In this document: one piece after another, positions 1 through 6,799 of the stretch | Layout of the letters: each line of letters opens with the position of its first letter | Position numbering within the stretch: position 1 is the stretch's first letter | NCBI GenBank assembly: GCA_027489135.1 | Contig: JAIYAI010000277.1 | Coordinates: 1 to 8,583 of the forward strand | DNA: 8,583 nucleotides | Reading direction: 5' to 3' | Source: Acetobacteraceae bacterium | Lineage (GTDB): Bacteria; Pseudomonadota; Alphaproteobacteria; Acetobacterales; Acetobacteraceae | Notes under the pieces: generated by a model | What the model saw: only the letters and a program-made list of their open reading frames with translations | Databases searched by the model: none | What the model was told of the DNA's origin: nothing | Made by a program: the position numbers and the translations under genes

Positions 1-978
<978 letters not shown>

Positions 979-982
<4 letters not shown>

Positions 983-1575
983 GCCGGCTCCGGCAGGCGG
1001 GCCTTCGCCAGGGTCAGGAAGTTGCGCAGCAGGTCGTGGCCGTGCTGGCTGGCGATGCTCTCGGGGTGGAACTGCACGCCCCAGATCGGCAGGGTTCGGT
1101 GGGCGAGGCCCATGATCAGGTTCTCGTCCGCGGTCCAGGCCGTGGCCTCGAGGTCGGGCGGAAGATCATCGCGCCGGACCACCAGGGAATGGTAGCGGGT
1201 CGCCTGGAAGGGGCTGGGCAGGCCGGCGAAGATATCGGTGTTGCGGTGATACACGTCCCAGACCTTGCCGTGCACCGGCGAGGGGGCGCGCACCACGGCG
1301 CCGCCGAAGGCCTGCCCGATGGCCTGGTGGCCGAGGCAGACGCCGAGCAGCGGCACGCCGGCGGCCGCGGCGGCGCCGATCAGCGGCAGGCAGATCCCGG
1401 CCTCGTTCGGGGTGCAGGGGCCGGGAGAGAGGACAATCGCCTCCGGCCGCATGGCCAGCGCCTCCTGGCTGGTCAGCGCGTCGTTGCGCCGCACCTCGAT
1501 CTCCACGCCCAGATCGCCCAGGAAGTGGTAGAGATTGAAGGTGAAGCTGTCGTAGTTGTCGATCAGCAGGATCAT
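979..1575 (-). CDS. trpG: Anthranilate synthase component II, glutamine amidotransferase
   Basis: This class I glutamine amidotransferase subunit hydrolyses glutamine and passes ammonia to the chorismate-binding subunit TrpE to form anthranilate. At 198 aa it has normal length. It opens with ILLIDNYDSFTFNL, has the LSPGPCTPNEAG loop (49-60), the nucleophile Cys80 in LLGVCLGHQAIGQAFGG, and the catalytic His170 and Glu172 in WGVQFHPES. The HGK at 102-104 and YHSL at 128-131 are also family-typical. A weak ribosome site (GAAAG, 1585-1589) lies 9 bases before the ATG. It is followed by trpD with a 4-base overlap and preceded by a small gene and a trp attenuator, which supports TrpG. In bacteria with a single such subunit it can also serve as PabA for aminodeoxychorismate; the sequence alone cannot exclude that. 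The partner trpE is not adjacent. Confidence 0.96.
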
Positions 1576-1689
1576 GAATTGCGACTTTCGTGGGGCAGCG
1601 CCTGCCGGTCAAGCGCGGCGTGAGCGGGCAGGTTGCGGCGGCCCGCCCGCGTGCGGTTTCCGCCCCGGGCGCATGCCTGGCGCGCGGGG

Positions 1690-1821
1690 CTACTTCCCCG
1701 GCGCGCCGTCCGGCTTGGCGTTGCCCTGGGCGGGTTGCGCCGGGGTGCTGGGCGCCGGGCGGGCCGGGGGGCGGCCGGCGGGGCCGCCGATGACGTCGAA
1801 GTCGAACTCGGAGCGATGCAT
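1690..1821 (-). CDS. Small hypothetical protein, first gene after the trp attenuator
   Basis: A 43-aa reading frame begins with ATG at 1821-1819 and ends with TAG at 1692-1690. Support for translation: a strong purine-rich ribosome site AGAGGAAG (1831-1838) ends 9 bases before the ATG, and codons end almost exclusively in G or C, as in the neighbouring genes. The product starts MHRSEFDFDVIGGPAG, an acidic segment containing both its Phe residues, followed by a Pro/Ala/Gly-rich low-complexity tail ending in GAPGK. There is no signal peptide, membrane segment or Cys. It sits between the attenuator terminator and trpG, with 114 bases to the trpG ATG, so it should be the first cistron of the attenuated transcript. 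I do not recognise a family. It may be a regulatory or accessory small protein, or a remnant left where trpE is sometimes found. It could also be a chance ORF in GC-rich DNA, but the ribosome site argues against that. Confidence 0.55.
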   Translation of the reverse strand: MHRSEFDFDVIGGPAGRPPARPAPSTPAQPAQGNAKPDGAPGK

Positions 1822-1885
1822 GACACGGGGCTTCCTCTGGCTGGGGCCGCCGCTCGCTGCCGGTGATCTCGTGAAGGGTCAGGTC

Positions 1886-1920
1886 CCGAAAACACGAAAG
1901 CCGCCAGCGGGTGGCGGCTT
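1886..1920 (-). terminator. Attenuator terminator (3:4 hairpin) of the trp operon
   Basis: Read leftwards, AAGCCGCCA (1920-1912) is followed by a 5-base loop CCCGC and then the exact complement TGGCGGCTT (1906-1898), a perfect 9-bp stem. The tail after it (1897-1886) is T-rich for this genome and contains TTTT. It lies between a Trp-codon-containing leader ORF and the first structural gene, so it reads as a regulated rather than a constitutive terminator. Confidence 0.85.
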
Positions 1921-1948
1921 CGGGAGTTCTCTGCGGGATGCGCGAGTC

Positions 1949-2008
1949 CTAGGCCGCCAGTGTGTACCAGCGGTACCAAAATCGCGCGACGGGTCGGGTC
2001 CTGACCAT
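1949..2008 (-). CDS. trpL: trp operon leader peptide, 19 aa
   Basis: The reading frame MVRTRPVARFWYRWYTLAA runs from ATG at 2008-2006 to TAG at 1951-1949. Trp codons are at positions 11 (1978-1976) and 14 (1969-1967), inside the dense aromatic run FWYRWY. Its final codons form attenuator segment 2, and the stop abuts the end of that segment, as expected of a ribosome-sensing leader. There is no Shine-Dalgarno sequence: the seven bases before the ATG are TCCGTCC. An in-frame TAG lies 12 bases upstream, so no longer start is possible. The promoter spacing suggests the mRNA begins at or very near the AUG, as reported for Sinorhizobium meliloti trpL. The peptide's main role should be to sense charged tRNA-Trp. 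In S. meliloti the leader peptide and its RNA also act in trans; whether that happens here is unknown. Confidence 0.85.
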   Translation of the reverse strand: MVRTRPVARFWYRWYTLAA

Positions 2009-2015
2009 GGACGGA

Positions 2016-2044
2016 GGCTAGCGCGCGCCGCCCGCGCCGCGCAA
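2016..2044 (-). promoter_or_regulatory. Predicted sigma-70-type promoter of the trp operon
   Basis: On the minus strand a -35-like TTGCGC (2044-2039) is separated by exactly 17 bases from a -10-like CTAGCC (2021-2016). Transcription would start about 6-8 bases further on, at or next to the leader ATG (2008), which fits the missing ribosome site. The -10 match to the E. coli consensus is poor, which is common in GC-rich alphaproteobacteria. The whole element fits in the short gap between the RTX stop codon and the leader. Inferred from spacing and context. Confidence 0.6.
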
Positions 2045-2049
2045 GGGGC

Positions 2050-3987
2050 TCAGCCGATCACGACGATCATCGCCGCCGAGAGCACGCTGCCGGCGCCGAG
2101 GTCGGCGATGCGGACCGCCGCCGCGCCGCCCATGCCATCGACGTCCCACCAGAGCGTGCCGATGTCGTTCTCATGCACGAACTGGCCCGTGCCGGCGGGG
2201 GCGGTGGCGAGGCCGGAGGCGTTCGCCACGAAGCGGGTGGCGTCCAGTGTCATCCCGGCGAAAAGCCCGCCGCCGAAGCCGGCGGCCGAGACCTGCAGCC
2301 GGTCCACCGCCTCGACCAGCGCGATGCGGTCGCCGCCCTCGGCAGCGGAGAGCCAGCGGAAGATGTCCGCGCCGCCGCCGCCGGTGAGGCTGTCCCCGCC
2401 GAGCCCACCCAGCAGCGTATCCGCCCCGCCGCCGCCATCGAGCGTATCCAGCCCGCTGCCGCCGGTCAGCCCGTCCCCGCCCTTGCCGCCGGCAAGGCTG
2501 TCGTTGCCGGCGCCGCCGTCGAGATGGTCGTTGCCCCGACCGCCATCGGCCGTATCGGCCCCGGCCTCGGCGTCGTACCAGTCGTCCTTGCCGCGCAGCG
2601 CGACGGTATCGGCAGCGGCGGTGCCGGTGCCCACGGTGGCGGTCAGCGGGTCGATATCGACATAGCGCCCGGTTACCAGGCCGAGCGCGCCGTCGAGGTA
2701 GCGCAGCGTCAGGCTGCCGTCCGCGTGCACCACCAGATCGCCGCCAGCAGGCCCGATGGACTGCGCGCCCGCGCCCTCCACCAGCAGGCCCGTCGTCGCG
2801 TTGCCCCGGACGGTGTCGAGCACGGCGAAGGCGATGTCCGTCGCGGCGCCGTCGGAGACGTTGTAGGCGAGGCCGAGCTTGCCGCCCGTGAGCGCCTTGC
2901 CGATGAAGGACCAGGCGGCCTGCCCGTCGATGCCGGCGAGCGGCCGCGACGCGACCGTCTGTTCCGCTCCTAGCGCCGTGCCCGCCGCGTCGTAGAGCCG
3001 TGCCTTGAACTGCCAGGAATCGTCGGTGGTGACGATGGGATCGGCGCCGAAGGTCTTCTCCAGCCAGAGGATGGCGACGGCGCCGGTATCGAGGGCCACG
3101 GCCTGCACCCCGGCCTCCGCGACGACCAGGCTCGAGCGCTTCTCGCCAGGGGTCGCCGTGATCGGCTCGACGTTCACGGCGATCTCCTCGCCGATCAGCC
3201 CGGGGTTGACGACGCGCATCGACACGGCGGTGTTGGTGACCAGCGTGTTGACGTCGTTGATCGGCCGCCAGCTGAACACCGTGTCGATATAGGGCTGCAT
3301 GACGCTGCCGTCGGGCAGGGCCGCGGCTATGCCGGTGACCTGCTCCCCGGCGGTGGCCGAGACCCAGGCGCCGTTGTCGACCACCACGCGCTGCGCGCCC
3401 GAGCCATAGGCGTAGCTGCCGGAGAAGAACTGCGCGCTGAAGGCTTCGTAGTCCATGGCGCCGGTCCAGGCATAACCTTCGGGGCCGAAGAACATACCGC
3501 CGACATTGCGCCCCTCCGGCGCGGTCAGGGTGCCGATGGTCCCGCCGGTTCCATCGGTGAGGGTGGCGATGATCCAGGTCGGGTTCGGCGCGGCCTGCAG
3601 CACCAGCGGCAGGTAGAAGCCGCCATGCGCAAGGGCCACCGGGGCGAGCGGCGTCTGGATGCCAGGGCCGACCGCGACCTCGCCGAAAGCCCAGGTCTGG
3701 GCGCCACTGCGGTTGGCCATGGAGGTATAGGCGTTCGGCGCCTCCGCCGTGGTGCCGCCGGCGGCGGCGAGGGCGATCGCGCCGCCGGCCAGGCCGGTGA
3801 GGCTGATCGGGCCGGAGGCGGGCGGCTTGCTGGTCAGCGGGGCCGTGCTGATCACCTCCCCGTCGGGGGTGGTGATCAGGATGTCGTTCTGGGCCGGGCG
3901 GATTTCCGCGAGGGTGCCGTTGGCGAGGCCGGTGATGTCGCCGGTCGTCCCGCCGACCCTGCGGTCGCCCAGCAGCCGAAAGCTCAT
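2050..3987 (-). CDS. RTX-type calcium-binding repeat protein, probable type I secretion substrate
   Basis: A 645-aa protein with seven consecutive nonapeptides of the GGxGxDxLx kind at residues 482-544 (for example GGRGNDHLD, GGAGNDSLA, GGSGLDTLD), the calcium-binding beta-roll signature of hemolysin-type proteins. Behind it is a ~100-residue C-terminal region with FVHENDIGTLWWDVDGMGG, resembling the tail of serralysin-like RTX proteins, ending in the hydrophobic MIVVIG that suits a C-terminal type I secretion signal. There is no N-terminal signal peptide, as expected for this route. Residues 1-450 are Gly/Ala/Thr-rich and look beta-structured; I see no HExxH protease motif, lipase GxSxG or other catalytic signature, so the activity is unknown. 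The ATG at 3987 is the first possible start, since an in-frame TAG lies 6 bases before it; the ribosome site is weak. No ABC transporter, membrane fusion protein or TolC gene is in the window. Type I export is inferred from the repeats. Confidence 0.85.
   Translation of the reverse strand: MSFRLLGDRRVGGTTGDITGLANGTLAEIRPAQNDILITTPDGEVISTAPLTSKPPASGPISLTGLAGGAIALAAAGGTTAEAPNAYTSMANRSGAQTWAFGEVAVGPGIQTPLAPVALAHGGFYLPLVLQAAPNPTWIIATLTDGTGGTIGTLTAPEGRNVGGMFFGPEGYAWTGAMDYEAFSAQFFSGSYAYGSGAQRVVVDNGAWVSATAGEQVTGIAAALPDGSVMQPYIDTVFSWRPINDVNTLVTNTAVSMRVVNPGLIGEEIAVNVEPITATPGEKRSSLVVAEAGVQAVALDTGAVAILWLEKTFGADPIVTTDDSWQFKARLYDAAGTALGAEQTVASRPLAGIDGQAAWSFIGKALTGGKLGLAYNVSDGAATDIAFAVLDTVRGNATTGLLVEGAGAQSIGPAGGDLVVHADGSLTLRYLDGALGLVTGRYVDIDPLTATVGTGTAAADTVALRGKDDWYDAEAGADTADGGRGNDHLDGGAGNDSLAGGKGGDGLTGGSGLDTLDGGGGADTLLGGLGGDSLTGGGGADIFRWLSAAEGGDRIALVEAVDRLQVSAAGFGGGLFAGMTLDATRFVANASGLATAPAGTGQFVHENDIGTLWWDVDGMGGAAAVRIADLGAGSVLSAAMIVVIG
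2356..2544 (-). repeat. Seven tandem RTX nonapeptide repeats (coding)
   Basis: Seven 27-base units encode nonapeptides of the form GGxGxDxLx (residues 482-544 of the RTX protein). The Asp at position 6 is present in all seven and the Gly pair opens each one. The last unit, GGGGADIFR, departs from the pattern, as usual at the end of a beta-roll. Calcium binding is known for the family. Confidence 0.9.
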
Positions 3988-4078
3988 TCGGATCTATCCG
4001 GAAATTAGTGAACAATCTCCTAATAGATACACATGACGGGGGCTGCAAGCGATCATGTTCTAAATTTTCGACTCTGCA
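3988..4078. promoter_or_regulatory. AT-rich gap with a probable promoter for the RTX gene
   Basis: This 91-base gap between the amidohydrolase stop and the RTX start is clearly more AT-rich than anything around it, with runs such as AAAATTTAGAAC on the minus strand. A minus-strand promoter candidate is TTGCAG (4048-4043), 17 bases, TATTAG (4025-4020), giving a leader of about 26 bases before the RTX ATG. I see no terminator hairpin for the amidohydrolase gene here. Individual boxes are weak matches, so the exact promoter is uncertain. Confidence 0.4.
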
Positions 4079-4942
4079 TCAAAATCCGTAAAGCCGCGTG
4101 GGGTTGTCCACCAGGATCGCCCGCCGCTGCGTGTCCCCCGGCGCCCAGTCCGCCAGCATGTCCATCAGGTGCCCGTCGTCGGGCATGTCGGCGGGCGGGA
4201 AGAGCGAGGGGTGTGGCCAGTCCGTGCCCCAGACGCAGCGGTCGGGCGCGGCGGCGATCATGGCACGGGCCATGGGCGCGACATCGGCGTAAGGGTGGCC
4301 GGTGGAGGAGCGGTAGCCGCAGAGCTTCGCCCAGGCGCCCCCCTCCAGCAGCCGGATCAGCGCGGCGAAGGCGGGGCTGTCGGCGCCGCCCTCCTTCGTC
4401 TGGATGCCGCCCATGTGATCGATCACGACGGGGACCGGCAGGCGGGCGAGGGTGCTCTCCAGTGCCAGGATCTCCGCGGCATGGGCGTAGAGCTGCAGGT
4501 GCCAGCCCAGCGGCGCGATCTTGGCGACCAGGGCCTCGAGCTGCTCGAGCGGCGTGCCGTTGCCGGAGACGGCGTTGAAGCGGACGCCGCGGGTGCCGCG
4601 GCGGTCCATCTCCTTGAGCGTCGCCGCATCGACGTCGTTGTCCACCACGACGACGGCGCGGGCCTTGTCGAGGCCCATCGCCTCGACCGCGTCCAGCGTG
4701 ACGGCATTGTCCGTGCCGTAGATGCTGGGCTGGACGATGACGGTGCGGGAGAGGCCGATGGTGGCGAGCATCTCCTGGTATTGCGCGATCGAGGCCTCGG
4801 GCGGCGTGTAGCCGCGGCCGTGGGAGAGCGGGTAGCGGTCGTAGGGCCCGAAGATGTGCATGTGGCAGTCGACGCCACCCGGCGGCGGGGTCCAGCCGGG
4901 GCGGGAGGTCAGGGCCAGCGGGCCGGGGCAGGGGCGGGTCAT
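4079..4942 (-). CDS. Amidohydrolase, 2-pyrone-4,6-dicarboxylate lactonase (LigI)-like
   Basis: A 287-aa TIM-barrel hydrolase of the amidohydrolase superfamily (COG3618 / amidohydrolase 2 type), whose best-known relative LigI opens the lactone ring of 2-pyrone-4,6-dicarboxylate. Seen in order: the beta-strand-1 HxH in GVDCHMHIFGPYDRYPL (His27, His29), GVRFNAVSG with Arg121, LYAH with His154, VVIDHMGG with His176, and WGTDWPHPS with the catalytic-type Asp241. The length matches the family. The ATG at 4942 is chosen because a strong GGAGGA (4951-4956) sits 8 bases before it; a much longer in-frame extension upstream runs antisense to the regulator and is rejected. It lies 101 bases downstream of a LysR gene on the same strand and is probably controlled by it. 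The natural substrate is not readable from the sequence: lactones and cyclic carboxylic acids are plausible, but LigI identity is not claimed. Confidence 0.88.
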   Translation of the reverse strand: MTRPCPGPLALTSRPGWTPPPGGVDCHMHIFGPYDRYPLSHGRGYTPPEASIAQYQEMLATIGLSRTVIVQPSIYGTDNAVTLDAVEAMGLDKARAVVVVDNDVDAATLKEMDRRGTRGVRFNAVSGNGTPLEQLEALVAKIAPLGWHLQLYAHAAEILALESTLARLPVPVVIDHMGGIQTKEGGADSPAFAALIRLLEGGAWAKLCGYRSSTGHPYADVAPMARAMIAAAPDRCVWGTDWPHPSLFPPADMPDDGHLMDMLADWAPGDTQRRAILVDNPTRLYGF

Positions 4943-5043
4943 GGACGGTCTCCTCCGTTGGCGGGGAGTGTGACCGGTGAATGGGTTCCGACAAACCCCC
5001 GGGCCGGCGCAAGACGGTCGGTACCCCGGCGCCGTGGCGCAGC

Positions 5044-5940
5044 CTACGCCATCTGCGACAGGGCCGCCCGCAGCCATTCCCGCAGTCGCCGCACCCCTGG
5101 CCTGTCCGCGGCTTCGGGGCGGGTGACGAACCAATAGGACCAGGCCGTCTTCGTGCCGAAGCGCCGCGGATGGGCAAGCACGAGCGATCCCGCGGCGATG
5201 CGGTCCGCCACCAGGATTTCCGGGGCGAAGGCAAGCCCATGCCCCGCCTCGGCCGCCCGGAGCGCCGCCTCGACGCTGTCGAACACCGCCTCCGATCCAT
5301 GGCCCTGCGGGGCACCCAGGGCGCGCAGCACATCCCCCCAGAAGCCGGGCCGCATGCGCAGGCCCAGCAAGGGCCCCGCCGCGATCTCCTCGGGTGTGAG
5401 GGTGCCGCGGCCCGCCATCCGGGCCGGCGCAACCAGCAGGACCACGGGCGAGGTGGCGAGGCGCTCCGCGGCCATCCCCGCCGGCGGCCGCGGCCCCAGC
5501 CGGATGGCGACATCGCAGGCGCCGCCGGCGATGTCGGCCAGGGCGTGGCTGCCATCCATCTGGACCTCGATCCCCTCCCGGCGGAGCGCGGCGACGGCGG
5601 GCAGCAGCCAGCGGGCGGCGAAGACCGGCGCGGCCGAGACGACCAGCCGGTCGCGTGGCGCGCGGGCCGCGGCATAGGCGCCGGCCATGGCGGTCAGCGC
5701 CTCGCCCACCGCGGCTGCCAGGACGCGGCCGGCTTCGGTCGGTTCCACCCGCCGATGCAGGCGGTGGAACAGCGCGGTGCCGAGCGACGCCTCCAACTGC
5801 CGGACGTGATGGCTGACCGCCGAGGGCGTCAGCCCGATCTCGGCCGCGCCGTCCCGGAAGCTGCCCAGGCGCGTGGCGGCTTCGAGCGCCCGCAGCGCGG
5901 CAAGGGGCAGGGCGCCGCGCGTCACATGATTCTGGCTCAT
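5044..5940 (-). CDS. LysR-family transcriptional regulator, GcvA-like
   Basis: A 298-aa DNA-binding regulator of normal LysR length. The winged helix-turn-helix occupies about residues 11-68: LPLAALRALEAATRLGSF, then the recognition region LTPSAVSHHVRQLEASLG and the wing FHRLHRRVEPTEAG. Residues from about 97 on form the periplasmic-binding-like effector domain (start RLVVSAAPVFAARWLLP). The opening LPLAALRALEAA and the SAVSHHVRQLE spelling are typical of the GcvA branch. It is divergent from the thioesterase-like/MFS pair across a 74-base gap and upstream of the amidohydrolase on its own strand, so it most likely controls one or both sides and its own expression. No clear Shine-Dalgarno precedes the ATG at 5940. 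The effector is unknown. Family assignment is confident; target genes are inferred from position. Confidence 0.93.
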   Translation of the reverse strand: MSQNHVTRGALPLAALRALEAATRLGSFRDGAAEIGLTPSAVSHHVRQLEASLGTALFHRLHRRVEPTEAGRVLAAAVGEALTAMAGAYAAARAPRDRLVVSAAPVFAARWLLPAVAALRREGIEVQMDGSHALADIAGGACDVAIRLGPRPPAGMAAERLATSPVVLLVAPARMAGRGTLTPEEIAAGPLLGLRMRPGFWGDVLRALGAPQGHGSEAVFDSVEAALRAAEAGHGLAFAPEILVADRIAAGSLVLAHPRRFGTKTAWSYWFVTRPEAADRPGVRRLREWLRAALSQMA

Positions 5941-6014
5941 CCGAGCGCCAGACTATTCGTTTGTCGTGCACCTCGCCAGCGCGTCTCCTCCGCGCGCCAG
6001 GAGAGGCCGCCACG
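5941..6014. promoter_or_regulatory. Divergent promoter/operator region between regulator and thioesterase-like gene
   Basis: These 74 bases must hold the start signals for both directions. On the plus strand AGGAGAGG (5999-6006) is a good ribosome site 8 bases before the ATG at 6015. A weak plus-strand promoter could be TTGTCG (5961-5966), 17 bases, TCTCCT (5984-5989). The stretch 5950-5970 is the least GC-rich part and the most likely LysR operator area, but I cannot find a convincing T-N11-A dyad. The regulatory role is inferred from LysR divergent-pair architecture. Confidence 0.45.
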
Positions 6015-6794
6015 ATGCCCGAGACCGCCGCGTCGATCTTCGACCCTCTGGAGCCGGGGATGTGGCGCGCCACGGAATGGGCGCGCGGCCCCTTCAACGG
6101 CGTGCATGGCGGCAGCGTGGCCGGCCTGCTGGCCACCGCCATGCAGGCCGCCCTGCCGGGCCACGTGCCGCTCTCCTTCCGCGCCGATTTCCTGCGGCCG
6201 ACGCCGGTCGGCGTGCCGCTCGGCCTGCGGGTGGAGACGGTCCAGGCCGGGCGCCGCGTGGCGGTCATGGACGCATCGCTGGAGGCCGAGGGGCGGGTGA
6301 CGGCACGCGCCAGCCTGGTACTGGCCACCGAGGTCGCGGTGCCGGGGCTGACCGCGGACTTCCTGACGGAACCGCCCCCGGAACCGCCCGACCTGTCGCG
6401 CCTGCCGCGGCGGACGAGCCAGGCGGCCCATGGCGGACGCTGGGTCATGGACGCCATGGATGCACGGCTCGCACCCGATGGCAGCGTCTGGTTCCGCTGG
6501 CTTGCGCCCTTCCTGGCCGGTGCGGCGGCGTCACCCCTGGTGGCGGCGCTGGGGCCGGCGGATTTCGCGCATGGCCTGGCCCGACCGGGGCAGCCGGGCC
6601 CGCCGCCGGTCGCCGCCTACCCGAACACCGACCTCTCGGTGCAACTCGATCGCGCACCGCGCGGGGACTGGGTCGGCGTGCGGCCCTTCACCCGCTGGCG
6701 GCGCAACGGCGTCGGCATCGGCTATGGCGACCTGCTGGACCTGGAGGGTGCCTTCGGGCGGGTCTCGATGGGTGTGGTCCTGGTGCCGGCCTGA
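6015..6794 (+). CDS. Thioesterase-like protein, double hotdog fold
   Basis: A 259-aa protein matching the two-hotdog acyl-CoA thioesterase-like family (TesB / 4HBT_3 kind). The first hotdog is marked by RGPFNGVHGGSVAGLLA (24-40) and FRADFLRPTPVGVPLGLRVE (55-74). The second is marked by YPNTDLSVQLDR (202-213), GDWVGV (217-222) and the final GIGYGDLLDLEGAFGRVSMG (234-253). Such proteins hydrolyse acyl-CoA or bind acyl groups. The start at 6015 is preferred over in-frame upstream starts because AGGAGAGG stands 8 bases before it and it matches family N-termini. In TesB-like enzymes a Gln occurs in the last strand; by my unaided alignment this position is Met or Gly here, so catalytic activity is uncertain. 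The MFS gene follows after 5 bases, indicating an operon. Its role with the transporter and the divergent regulator is unknown; release of a CoA-linked acid is one possibility. Confidence 0.8.
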   Translation: MPETAASIFDPLEPGMWRATEWARGPFNGVHGGSVAGLLATAMQAALPGHVPLSFRADFLRPTPVGVPLGLRVETVQAGRRVAVMDASLEAEGRVTARASLVLATEVAVPGLTADFLTEPPPEPPDLSRLPRRTSQAAHGGRWVMDAMDARLAPDGSVWFRWLAPFLAGAAASPLVAALGPADFAHGLARPGQPGPPPVAAYPNTDLSVQLDRAPRGDWVGVRPFTRWRRNGVGIGYGDLLDLEGAFGRVSMGVVLVPA

Positions 6795-6799
6795 TCCGG

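Larger units (their letters stand above)
1886..2008 (-). promoter_or_regulatory. Tryptophan transcription attenuator
   Basis: Four segments with the classic alternatives can be drawn on the minus-strand RNA. Segment 1 is CCGCUGG (1973-1967), containing the second Trp codon of the leader. Segment 2 is CUGGCGGCC (1960-1952), the last three sense codons of the leader. Segment 3 is AAGCCGCCA (1920-1912). Segment 4 is UGGCGGCUU (1906-1898). Segments 1 and 2 pair over 7 positions (two G-U) around a 6-base loop. Segments 2 and 3 pair through UGGCGGC/GCCGCCA. Segments 3 and 4 form the 9-bp terminator. Segments 2 and 4 carry the same 7-mer and so compete for segment 3. A ribosome stalled at the Trp codons would cover segment 1 and free 2:3 (read-through), while one reaching the UAG at 1951-1949 would cover segment 2 and allow 3:4 (termination). 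The mechanism is established for trp operons; its use here is inferred. Confidence 0.87.

Noticed and set aside
1965..1977. Small hairpin GUACC-GCU-GGUAC inside the leader ORF as a separate regulatory element
   Set aside because: Only 5 bp and overlapping segment 1; it may compete locally with the 1:2 stem but needs no independent role.
1572..1979. Minus-strand 135-codon ORF overlapping the leader, attenuator and small gene
   Set aside because: It starts inside the leader peptide in another frame, runs through the terminator hairpin and has Arg/Ala/Pro-rich shadow composition.
2400..2544. Tandem 27-base periodicity considered as a CRISPR-like or minisatellite repeat
   Set aside because: The units encode RTX nonapeptides, differ freely at synonymous and variable positions, and have no spacers.
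1556..2665. Plus-strand 369-codon ORF across the trp leader region and RTX 3' end
   Set aside because: Low-complexity Pro/Ser-rich translation that mirrors the RTX repeats and the attenuator; no ribosome site; overlaps supported minus-strand features.
4943..6457. Long in-frame extension of the amidohydrolase reading frame (792 codons in total) upstream through the regulator gene and antisense to the thioesterase-like gene
   Set aside because: The extra part has Arg/Pro/Gly-rich nonsense composition and overlaps two well-supported genes. A strong ribosome site at 4951-4956 fixes the real start at 4942.
5966..6799. Open extension of the MFS frame across the whole thioesterase-like gene, suggesting a fusion or frameshifted product
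   Set aside because: The extension has no membrane helices or known domain, only GC-driven openness, and the thioesterase-like frame there has clear family motifs. The MFS protein is full length from 6800.
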